Source of the DNA: Cylindrodendrum hubeiense
Taxonomy: Eukaryota; Ascomycota; Sordariomycetes; Hypocreales; Nectriaceae
NCBI GenBank assembly: GCA_014621425.1
Contig: JAANBB010000798.1
Location: 1-10,036 of the forward strand
Length of the DNA: 10,036 nucleotides
Reading direction: 5' to 3'
Under the pieces are notes generated by a model that was given only the letters and a program-made list of their open reading frames with translations, did no database searches and was not told where the DNA came from. Each line of letters opens with the position of its first letter. Within the stretch, counting starts at the first letter, position 1. A program made the translations under genes and the position numbers. Positions 1 to 7,798 of this stretch are shown here, piece after piece.

Positions 1-292
1 TTTCTCTTCCTTCTCAAGTTGCGCTTGGACGTTGTCGCACCGTTCCCGTGTGCTTGCGCGCTCCTGTGTTTCGTCACTTTTAGTTGTGCGCTGCATCACT
101 TCCGCCGCCAAGCACGCGTGCTCGCGTGCTGGCACACTCCAACAAGACTTCCCCTCAGCATCAGCAGACCTGACAATTTCACAGATTCCTCCCGGGCAAA
201 TCTCCCTCTACCCAGCACTCGCCTCTCCGCCTTTTCCAACTTCCACACACAACTTCACCCCGCTTCTCCCGACCTCGCACCAATCTGCAAAC
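1..292 (+). promoter_or_regulatory. CU-rich 5' leader / promoter-proximal region of the KH gene
   Basis: No ATG occurs on the plus strand in these 292 bases, so the ATG at 293 is the first one available. The last ~150 bases are pyrimidine-rich, as is common in leaders of filamentous fungi. The start has A at -3 (CAAAC before ATG), a good fungal context. The frame of the gene stays open upstream, but only with non-ATG codons. I see no TATA or CCAAT element; the promoter probably lies partly outside the window. Confidence 0.5.
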
Positions 293-1569
293 ATGTCTGT
301 CCCTCAGGATAACATCCCCTCCAACGGCAGCGACCTCCTCGATCCCATGGACCAGCTCCGCATGGAGGACCGTCTCGGACCTGATGGCGAACCCGCCCCT
401 AAGACGGACGAGGAGTACGCCCAGGCTCAACTGACCCTTCGCGCCATCGTGTCTTCCAAGGAGGCCGGTGTCATTATTGGCAAGGGCGGCAAGAACGTCG
501 CCGACCTCAGGGATGAAACCGGAGTCAAGGCTGGTGTCAGCAAGGTGGTACAGGGCGTCCACGACCGTGTCCTGACCATCACCGGCGGCTGTGATGCCAT
601 TTCCCGCGCCTACGCCATCGTTGCCCGTGCTCTCCTCGAGGGCGCTCCCTCCATGGGCATGGGAGGTGTGGTCCAAAGCAACGGCACCCATCGTATGTCT
701 AGTCTCGCAAATCCTCCAAACGCTGCACTCCTCTCGGACCCGCTAACCATCCCCGTGCAGCCATTAAGCTTCTCATCTCTCACAACCAGATGGGTACCAT
801 CATCGGAAGGCAGGGTCTGAAGATCAAGCACATCCAGGATGCCTCAGGCGTTCGCATGGTTGCTCAGAAGGAGATGCTGCCTCAGTCCACCGAGAGGATA
901 GTCGAGGTCCAGGGTACTCCCGAAGGCATCCAGCGCGCCATTTGGGAAATCTGCAAGTGCTTGGTTGATGATTGGCAGCGTGGCACCGGGACCGTTCTTT
1001 ACAACCCTGTCGTTCGCACCCAACCCGCCACCACCGGAACCGTTGGTGGAAGTGGCAGCAGCACCAGCGGTGGAGTGGGATACAACACAGGTTCAAGCAG
1101 GGGTGAATTCGGTAGCCCTCGCGTGATGCGAACAGGCAATGGTGCCGACTTCAGCAACGGCAGCACACGGCCCTACAACCGCCGCTCTGATTCCGACGCA
1201 GCCATCCGAGGCCCCCCTACCCACGACGAAAACGGTGAAGAGATCCAGACGCAGAACATCAGCATTCCCGCTGACATGGTGGGTTGCATCATCGGACGTG
1301 CTGGCAGCAAGATTAGCGAGATCCGCAAGACATCTGGCGCCCGCATCTCCATTGCCAAGGCAAGTAGTCCCTACCCCGTCGATGATTATCTACCCGAGAA
1401 TCAACGTAATCTAACAGAAGTCAAATTCTAGGCTCCTCATGACGAGACTGGCGAGCGCATGTTCACTATCATGGGCACTGCCAAAGCCAACGAGTCGGCT
1501 CTGTTCCTTCTGTACGAAAACCTCGAGGCAGAGAAGATGCGCCGGAGCCAGATCCAGGAGACCGAGTAG
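293..1569 (+). CDS. rnc1: Three-KH-domain RNA-binding protein (Rnc1/Hek2/PCBP type)
   Basis: Spliced CDS join(293..692, 761..1359, 1432..1569), 378 aa. It is a poly(C)-binding/hnRNP K-like protein, expected in cytoplasm or nucleus, controlling stability or translation of target mRNAs. Three KH domains are visible by their GxxG loops: KH1 about residues 47-116 (GKGG 63-66), KH2 about 134-205 (GRQG 149-152), KH3 about 296-365 (GRAG 312-315). KH1 carries the VKAGVSKVVQGVHDR stretch typical of the fungal Hek2/Rnc1 group. A Gly/Ser/Thr-rich linker (about 220-275) separates KH2 and KH3. The length fits fungal three-KH proteins (about 380-400 aa). ATG293 is the first ATG in the window. Intron 1 is phase 1; intron 2 lies between codons within KH3. 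In S. pombe, Rnc1 stabilises Pmp1 MAPK phosphatase mRNA; that role here is inferred from family only. The gene symbol is by similarity; PBP2 or HEK2 naming is possible. Confidence 0.9.
693..760 (+). other. Intron 1 of the KH gene (GT-AG, 68 nt)
   Basis: Donor GTATGT at 693, branch-point-like GCTAAC at 742-747, acceptor GTGCAG ending at 760. Joining 692 to 761 makes a Pro codon and continues into the start of KH2 (PIKLLISHNQMGTIIG). Without splicing the frame leaves the KH pattern and stops at 818-820. Confidence 0.9.
1360..1431 (+). other. Intron 2 of the KH gene (GC-AG, 72 nt)
   Basis: The exon ends in AAG at 1359 and the intron begins GCAAGT, the usual sequence of non-canonical GC donors. 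A CTAAC branch point lies at 1411-1415 and the acceptor TTCTAG ends at 1431. Splicing joins ISIAK to APHDETGERMFTIMG, which completes KH3. No GT donor gives a comparable join. The intron is a multiple of three and its last three bases form an in-frame TAG, so a retained intron would truncate KH3. Confidence 0.85.
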
Positions 1570-2993
1570 GCGTTTCCTAACCCGTCTGACCCTCTCGTTG
1601 AGTTTTGCTTCGCGTGCTCCGTGCGGCTTGCTAAGGTCGGGTTTGGCAACATCCTGGGCAGTTCCAGATCTGGCTTGCCGCAAGGCTTCTGTTTTCTCCG
1701 GGGACGATACCAGACGACGTAACGACGAGCATCCCCTTTCCCTCCCCCCCCGCCAAACAGCATCACCTCAACGCCGTTCTCTTTCCTGTCTGTTCTCCTT
1801 CTCATTCCTATCGCAAAAACGCCGCTGGCACGAGCTATCCATGACCCAAACTGTGGTCATTACTGGCCTCGTTGCCCTTCTTCTTGATATCGCCTCATCA
1901 CCCCCCAATTTGACCGAACTCACCCCCTTTGGTGACGGTGCGAAGCATCGCTATCCTTGCCATGTGCCATACCGTCTGTATCAAATCCTCTCGACTAAAC
2001 TCTCGCGGCACCCTCCTTCTCATGACGGGATACGGTTTCATGACTCTCCGACATGAGACAGTACTCCTTCTAACGACTGATGGCACCATTTCGGATTTGA
2101 CCGAGATGGCTGGGGCTTAATGACCAAAAAATACCAAAAGAGCCGGTGGTGCTCGGGACAGCGCATTCCTTTCAGGGGCCGAGAAGGGCACATCGCGGTC
2201 TTCTGCCTTGAATCTCTACTCAATCCTTACGACACCTTTCCCTCCCATTTCCCTCGCGCAACCGTGTTTCTCTCTTACAATCTCGGAATTCGACACCGCC
2301 ATGCGACCTGCGCCGACCGACGTTACCGCTCACATAATCCCGAACCACGTATCTCTCTTACATACCCCATCCCCCTTATTCTCGACGCTCACCTCATCAC
2401 CCTCTGAAACTCGTTCCTTGCCGCCTCACGCCCATGCTATGGCCTGCAAGATCGTATCCGAATCCGGGATAGGATGTCTAGCTGGAAGTGTATCTAGTTT
2501 GGAGCGAGAAGCCACAAAAATAAAAAAACTATTTGGGCATGATTTAGTTGCTGAATTCCAGTGATAGTGCCCCGTTCTGTTTTGAGAGTGCTTTGCTTGT
2601 GCCCTGTGTATGTGGTGTCATGTATGTGGCCGTGACGAGAGATTGTGTGAGGTGAGACGAGACGAGGCTGTCTGGGACCCGAGGCCCGCCACACCCAGCA
2701 CCGCCAAATACTGTGGCGCAGCTGGTGGGGTCTCATCAGCCTTCCGGGTCCTGTCCCGTCCCTCGATGATTGAAGCCAACTGTCAAGTTTCAAGATGGCG
2801 ACTCGGTGAACTTAAACGAACCACGCTTGGTGCCATCTCCTTTCCTTCACTATCTTTCTTGTCGCTCTCTTTTAGTGCTGCGCCCGTACTTTGCCCGCTT
2901 TTGATTCTTTTGATTCTTGGCGGCACTTGTCTTTTATTTCCCAGTTCCTCTCGTTGCTCGCGACTTGTACGGGACCCTCCCTCCACCGACGCA
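1570..2993. other. Non-coding spacer: KH gene 3' UTR and HUT1 promoter/leader
   Basis: I find no convincing gene in these 1.4 kb; the open frames mostly lack ATG starts and show no family pattern. The left part is presumably 3' UTR of the KH gene and includes a C-rich tract at 1733-1751. An A-rich stretch near 2512-2529 could mark the 3' end of that transcript, but this is weak. The right part is presumably the HUT1 promoter, with a CT-rich stretch at about 2835-2877. A short upstream ORF of four codons (MATR) lies at 2795-2809, and an ATG at 2610 is in frame with HUT1. Confidence 0.5.
1733..1751 (+). promoter_or_regulatory. C-rich tract in the KH gene 3' UTR
   Basis: Runs of 4, 3 and 8 C separated only by TTT and T, starting 163 bases after the KH stop codon. 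Poly(C)/CU-rich RNA is the classical ligand of PCBP/hnRNP K-type KH domains, so this is a candidate self-binding site. That function is inference. Confidence 0.3.
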
Positions 2994-4425
2994 ATGGCTC
3001 GAACAAAGCAACCGGCAATCAAGCGCGAGGCGTCATCCGAGTACTTTAACAAGACGACTGCGGCCTGGGAGGATACCAATGGCGGCGAAAAGGGCGCCAA
3101 GAGCACCAATGGCCAGGTGGCCAAGGTCAAGACAGACGCGGCGCATGAGAAGCCCGACGCTGGTGTTGTGCAGCTTGTCGTGGCCGTTGCGGGCATCTAT
3201 GCTTCCTTGTGAGTTTACGGCCCAACACGCTGTCGCAAAGGCCCCGTATGCGGGTGCAACGGGAGGCGGCTACTCAGCGATGTGATGAGTTGCAGTACGA
3301 TGCTAACGGAGAGCCCGCCATAGCCTGACGTGGGCGTACCTCCAGGAGAAGCTCACGACGACGCACTACGGCCCGGCCGACGCGCCCGAGGTGTGGCACT
3401 TCCCCGTCTTCCTCAACACGATCCAGTCCGTCTTCGCCGCGACGGTCGGCGCCGTGTACCTCGTCGCATCGACGCCCGCCGGCGCCAGCATCGCGCCCAT
3501 CATCCCATCGCAGCGTATCCTCGCTCCTCTCGCCCTCGTGGCCGTCACCAGCAGTCTCGCCAGCCCGTTCGGCTACGCCAGTCTCGCCCACCTCGACTAC
3601 ATCACCTTCCTGCTCGCCAAGAGCTGCAAGCTGCTGCCCGTCATGTTCCTGCACATCACCATCTTCCGCAAGCGCTACCCGCTGTACAAGTACCTCGTCG
3701 TCGCCGCCGTCACCCTCGGCGTTGCTGTCTTCACGCTGCACTCGGGCAAGAAGAGCAAGAAGTCGGCCCGCGCCGACGACGCCAGCACCGCCTGGGGCCT
3801 GCTCCTGCTGGGCATCAACCTGCTCTTCGACGGCCTGACCAACAGCACCCAGGACTACATCTTCCAGTCCTTCCGCCCCTACTCGGGGCCCCAGATGATG
3901 TGCGCCAACAACATGATGAGCACCCTCGTCACCGGCACCTACCTCGTTGTCAGTCCCTGGCTTGTCGCCACCGGTCTCGGTGAGTGGCTTGGCATGGACG
4001 TAGCTGGCAGTGCCGGCGAGCTCACTGCTGCGTTGGACTTTATGAGCCGGTACCCAGCCGTGTGGAAGGACGTTTTGGGCTTCGCGGCGTGCGGTGCAGT
4101 CGGCCAAGTCTTCATCTGTAAGTCGTCCCCTTCTCGACGTTGCCCCCCTCCCCCTCTCTCCATTTCGCAATCTAACATGTCCTCACCAGTCTACACCCTC
4201 TCAACATTCTCCTCGGTGCTCCTCGTCACCGTCACTGTCACTCGCAAGATGTTCACCATGATCCTGTCCGTGCTCGCCTTCGGCCACCGCCTCACCCAGA
4301 TGCAGTGGCTCGGCGTCGCCCTCGTCTTTGGCGGCATTGGCGTTGAGGCTGGCATCGCCCGTCAGGAGAAAATTACCAAGGAGGCGGCCAAGAAGGCGGC
4401 CCAGGGGGAGAAGAAGGATCTATAG
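2994..4425 (+). CDS. HUT1: UDP-galactose transporter homolog HUT1 (SLC35B1 family)
   Basis: Spliced CDS join(2994..3208, 3324..4117, 4190..4425), 414 aa. It is a nucleotide-sugar/drug-metabolite-type multi-spanning ER membrane protein. Family knowledge: transport of UDP-galactose into the ER/Golgi lumen and a role in ER protein folding; the animal orthologue SLC35B1 has also been described as an ER ATP/ADP exchanger. Residues 1-57 are a charged, Lys-rich cytosolic tail. The first membrane segment is about 58-78, running into LTWAYLQEKLTTTHYGP, a HUT1 signature. Further hydrophobic segments follow, with the conserved LAKSCKLLPVMFLH, the GLTNSTQDYIFQ stretch, and LLVTVTVTRKMFTM in the last exon. 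The protein ends in KKDL, which fits the KKXX dilysine ER-retrieval signal. Length fits filamentous-fungal HUT1 (yeast is shorter). The start was chosen for its fit to the family N-terminus and G at -3 and +4; an in-frame ATG at 2610 would add 128 unlikely residues. Confidence 0.93.
3209..3323 (+). other. Intron 1 of HUT1 (115 nt)
   Basis: Donor GTGAGT at 3209, branch point TGCTAAC at 3301-3307, acceptor CATAG ending at 3323. The join makes a Phe codon and restores GIYASFLTWAYLQEK across the first membrane segment. In-frame stops occur in the unspliced sequence. Confidence 0.92.
4118..4189 (+). other. Intron 2 of HUT1 (72 nt)
   Basis: Donor GTAAGT at 4118, pyrimidine tract at about 4141-4161, branch point TCTAAC at 4171-4176, acceptor CACCAG ending at 4189. 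The join makes Phe and gives GQVFIFYTLSTFSS, the family pattern. The intron is a multiple of three and contains no in-frame stop, so retention would insert 24 residues into a membrane segment. Confidence 0.92.
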
Positions 4426-5305
4426 ACGCTCGGGACGAGACGAGGAAAGCGTGCTGTGTAGGACCAAAAGATTTATAGATAAGAACAAGGGCGTTGGGTG
4501 TGAATCTACATGCCTGGTTTTGTTTCACGGATAGAACATACGACATCAACATTCAATGGTACAAATTCATGGAAATGCACATGTCTGGTTTGAAGATGAA
4601 TATCTTTTCGATTTCTCTTCAGGTGACTGTTAAATCACTTCTCCAAGCCTAATCTTCACCCTAGGTATAAGAATCCTTTCGCTTCCGAACTCCCTGCTAT
4701 AACCAAAGATAGCAGTTGTCTTCCCATTTCCCATGGTGTTTCCTTTCCTTCCCCTACTGCCCACTATTTCCCCTCGCCGTCTGAATCAAAATTGGGTAGC
4801 TTCCCATGCTGCCCATACGCCACTCCATTTTGTAGTCCAAGCGCAACACGAACCAAAGACAGAGAAAAAAGAGAAGTTAAGACAGGTCATCGTCTAAATT
4901 ACACTAGTTGGGCCAACAAGATGTTGACACCATAGGTTGCACCGTTCGACGCCGCGCGCTGTGCTTTGCTGAAAGAGAAACGAAAGTAGACGGGTGATTG
5001 TCGAATATAAACGATTGTTCGGGTAGTTGTGACAAAAGAAACTTAGGTTGAATACGTATCATCATACGTCCATGTCGAGATCGTCCAGGATCAAGTGCCT
5101 GCCGATGCACAAGTGATAGGTCCTCCGTATAGCAAGAACGCCCTGAAAATGCCGTGTAAAATATATCGTCGAAAAGTGACGGTTTATGTGGCGAATAAAA
5201 GATGCGAATGTTAGATACTGCAAGGGGAGAGCCAACGTTTAGGTCTCGGCCAAAATAGATCCTGGACGTCCGTGAGACTCCATGCGTCCTCTCCGTATCT
5301 CCTTG
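4426..5305. other. Convergent non-coding spacer between HUT1 and MSG5
   Basis: HUT1 and MSG5 run tail to tail, so these 880 bases should hold both 3' UTRs. No coding pattern is visible. The composition is more AT-rich than in the genes. A plus-strand AATAAA lies at 5194-5199, far from the HUT1 stop, and I cannot assign it to either transcript. A TCATCAT motif at about 5059-5065 is on the plus strand only. Confidence 0.55.
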
Positions 5306-7798
5306 TTATATCAAGTCGTCGATCGAACGCACAATCGGCACCTCTCCTTTAGTAGGAGGACTCCGAGGATCCGACACAGGTTCAGGCCCTCCAAACGATG
5401 CAAATGGATCCCGAGGAAACATTCCGGCTCGTGGTGAGAAAAGGCCCTCGCTTGGTGTTGGGGGACACTCGACGAATCGCATACTAGGTGGATCGGGAAA
5501 TGCATGAAGCGGGTTTTTGGTCATCGTTTCCACCCGCGGAGACATGAGGGCCTCGTCGTCTTCAGGATATCCCTCTGGGATGGAAATGGTCCTTTCGACA
5601 GGTTCGTCGAATAATGCCAACTTACCCACGGGCTGGTCGCTAAACCGGGGATATGATAGCGTTTGGAATCCAAAGTTTGAAGGGGAGGAGAATCCAGGTG
5701 ACGGAGGAGGCTTGGACCATGGATTCAAGGCCGGAGCGGGTGCCAGACTTGGGGCCGGAGTTTGACTTGGGGCCGGAGTTTGACTTGGGGCCGGCGCCAG
5801 AGTCAGAGGACGAGTCGGAGCCAGAGTCGGAGCCTCGATCAGAACTGGGGGGAACCCTAGGGTTGGATGGGGTCTACCATGGCCTGACTTTGGTCGCGCA
5901 GGTAACTCGCCCAGCTTGAAAGGGTTCAAACGTTCCCGAGTCTCCTGCTCGATTTCTTCCACCCATGTATAGGTAGGTGGTGCTGAGGCTGGACCTGGCG
6001 AAACTGGTCGAGGGCCTGGTGTAGAGTTCCCTCGAAGTCTATTAGAGCTTTGCCGGGGGCTTGCCTCCTTAGATTGGTGGTCTTTCTCGGGTAGAGGTGC
6101 GGTTTTCGGCTCTTTGTGGTTGATTTCGATAGCATCGGCAGAAAGTGTCAATCGGTGCTTTGTTGGGCTTCGGCCAGTACGAGGTCGAAATGATGGTGGA
6201 GATGAACGCTTTGTCGACACCATCTTCTGGAAATCCTGCAATGAGTACATGAGTTTCATGTTGGGACTGATCCATCTGCTCTTAGCCTGCGCAGCGTAAT
6301 ACGCATCGTTGACGGTCATCTCGGGCTTCTGATACAGGCCGTAGGCGATTATGAGACTGGCAGACCGACTTGCACCCTGTTGGCAGTGGATGAGTACCTT
6401 TTTGCCCTCCTTAGTCCGGCTTTCAATCGTTTCGCACAAGTTCATGAGATCCGGTGCAATATCCGTATTATGATCCCAAGGAATGTGAATATATTCCGGG
6501 TCCTTGAATGAGAACGCCTTCGGGGTGGTTGGGGTTTCCACCGAGCAGTCCTCACCAGGGGGGTACTCGAAAGCTGTAGCAAAGCTGGCGGTAGACACAG
6601 CAGTGTCAGGAATTGGACTGTCCTCCTCAGGTGTGGGTTGTCGGAACTGGTTAAGCCTGGTCTGGTATTCTTGGGCAGCTTTGCGAATCTCGAAGGGGTT
6701 GTTGACCTCGCGAGCGACATTAATAACAACGTCGAAGCGGGATGCCTCCTCGGCAGTGGGTTCCAGATATAGGAAAATGTTATCACCGTAAATGGCAATG
6801 GGCCCGTCGGGATAGCCTGGGGTCTTGAGATCTTCGTTATTTTCGTTCTCCTGGAACGGCTCCAACTCTGACCGGTTGGCCAATTGGGTCTTGATAGGTG
6901 ATTCCTCTTCGGCAATAGTAGTTTCAAATGACATCTTCATGCCAAGTTTCATCGGTCGAAGAACCTCCGACAAACCCGACTCGTTGCGCTCCAAGACCTT
7001 GGGGAAAGTCATGCCGCCTGCCGGGCCAAAAGTGGTCGACTTAAGGCCAGACAACATATGAGGTGATGAAGTAGAATGCTTGAGAGCACGACGCTGCAGC
7101 ATCGGGGGCATTGCTGGGGATGGAGGAACCTCGATGGTGGTCTTGGCGATGAAATCGGAAGTGTTGGTCTTGAGGCTAAGCTGGCTAGGCTTCCGCTTCA
7201 TGGCGGGTATCATAGGCTTGATAAAACAGGGGGAAGGAGGTTCTGATACCAAAGACACCGTTGTTGTCGTTGAAGCTGCGAATGGAGGCTGAATGGACAG
7301 ACCCTTCATGTTCCGCCCTCGGCGCGGTGAAGGCGAGGTCATAGGGCGCTGCAGGCGAGGGGGTGCTGGCAAGCAAAGGTTGTTTGTGATGGTGGTATTA
7401 GTATTGGAAAGGTTGCCAAAGGTGGTCGCGGGGAAGCTGTTGAGGGGGATGAGGTTGATGGGTGAGTCGGGAGACGAGGACGGCGACGGGTCCGAGAGAG
7501 AAGCGGAGTCGGTTGTGGACAACGTTGTCGTGGGAGAAGAGTCAGCCGACTCTGACGTTTGCGTCGAGGTGCTATCGTGGTGCTTGTGGGTTGGGTCCGT
7601 GGGGATCATGGCCGCACGGAAAGGGTGTTGCTGGGAAGGATTCGCGAAACCAGGTGCCTTAGACTCCATGCCGGCAAATTTGGGGTCGACAAGAGTGACT
7701 GTCTCTTGATCGGCCATGGTTTCGGCATCCAGATCAAACACGGTCATAAAAGAGGGTATTTGATCCTCGTACACTCTCCGGTCCGTTGCTGAAGGCAT
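5306..7798 (-). CDS. MSG5: Dual-specificity MAP kinase phosphatase (MSG5 type)
   Basis: Single uninterrupted reading frame, 830 aa. It is expected to dephosphorylate the Thr and Tyr of activated MAP kinases (in yeast, Fus3 and Slt2), damping pheromone and cell-wall signalling. The catalytic domain is about residues 333-527. It starts at GPIAIYGDNIFLYLEP and contains the signature HCQQGASRS at 471-479, with Cys472 as nucleophile, Arg478 binding phosphate and Asp442 (IPWDHN) as probable general acid. AQAKSRWISPNMKLM follows at 504-517. A stretch of about 60-70 residues, rich in acidic residues and S/T-P sites, is inserted between NVAREV and YIHIPWD. The N-terminal 330 residues are Ser/Pro-rich and hold two MAPK-docking-like motifs: RRGRNMKGLSI (159-169) and KRKPSQLSL (201-209). 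The C-terminal 300 residues are Pro-rich with about 14 S/T-P sites. ATG7798 has A at -3; Met18 is an alternative start. The protein is longer than yeast Msg5 because of its disordered tails. Confidence 0.92.
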   Translation of the reverse strand: MPSATDRRVYEDQIPSFMTVFDLDAETMADQETVTLVDPKFAGMESKAPGFANPSQQHPFRAAMIPTDPTHKHHDSTSTQTSESADSSPTTTLSTTDSASLSDPSPSSSPDSPINLIPLNSFPATTFGNLSNTNTTITNNLCLPAPPRLQRPMTSPSPRRGRNMKGLSIQPPFAASTTTTVSLVSEPPSPCFIKPMIPAMKRKPSQLSLKTNTSDFIAKTTIEVPPSPAMPPMLQRRALKHSTSSPHMLSGLKSTTFGPAGGMTFPKVLERNESGLSEVLRPMKLGMKMSFETTIAEEESPIKTQLANRSELEPFQENENNEDLKTPGYPDGPIAIYGDNIFLYLEPTAEEASRFDVVINVAREVNNPFEIRKAAQEYQTRLNQFRQPTPEEDSPIPDTAVSTASFATAFEYPPGEDCSVETPTTPKAFSFKDPEYIHIPWDHNTDIAPDLMNLCETIESRTKEGKKVLIHCQQGASRSASLIIAYGLYQKPEMTVNDAYYAAQAKSRWISPNMKLMYSLQDFQKMVSTKRSSPPSFRPRTGRSPTKHRLTLSADAIEINHKEPKTAPLPEKDHQSKEASPRQSSNRLRGNSTPGPRPVSPGPASAPPTYTWVEEIEQETRERLNPFKLGELPARPKSGHGRPHPTLGFPPVLIEAPTLAPTRPLTLAPAPSQTPAPSQTPAPSLAPAPALNPWSKPPPSPGFSSPSNFGFQTLSYPRFSDQPVGKLALFDEPVERTISIPEGYPEDDEALMSPRVETMTKNPLHAFPDPPSMRFVECPPTPSEGLFSPRAGMFPRDPFASFGGPEPVSDPRSPPTKGEVPIVRSIDDLI
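5747..5800 (-). repeat. 18-nt tandem repeat inside MSG5 (about three copies)
   Basis: Two identical 18-base units (5747-5764, 5765-5782) and a third degenerate unit (5783-5800), each starting ACTTGGGGCCGG on the plus strand. They encode QTPAPS, QTPAPS and LAPAPS (residues 667-684) in the proline-rich tail. Shorter, looser repeats of GAGTCGGAGCC type continue to about 5834. Unit length is a multiple of three, so copy-number change would keep the frame. Confidence 0.85.

Noticed and set aside
32..292. N-terminal extension of the KH protein upstream of 293
   Set aside because: The frame is open but has no ATG; the sequence is Ser/Pro/Arg-rich leader translated, and KH proteins do not carry it.
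179..691. A 170-codon minus-strand frame opposite KH exon 1
   Set aside because: Antisense shadow of a coding exon with strong codon bias; no recognisable domain.
1439..2056. A 205-codon plus-strand frame after the KH gene
   Set aside because: It overlaps KH exon 3 in another frame and continues through CT-rich 3' UTR; composition is Ser/Arg/Leu-rich without a family match.
3274..4170. A 298-codon minus-strand open frame opposite HUT1 exon 2
   Set aside because: It is the antisense shadow of a C-ending-codon-rich exon; its protein is Gly/Glu/Arg-biased with no family pattern, while the plus strand is clearly HUT1.
4904..5110. Small minus-strand frame (68 codons) between HUT1 and MSG5
   Set aside because: Short, AT-rich context, no domain and no codon bias like the neighbouring genes; it fits 3' UTR sequence.
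6442..6927. A 161-codon minus-strand frame overlapping the MSG5 catalytic region
   Set aside because: It lies in an alternative frame of the same strand as an intact phosphatase with all catalytic residues.
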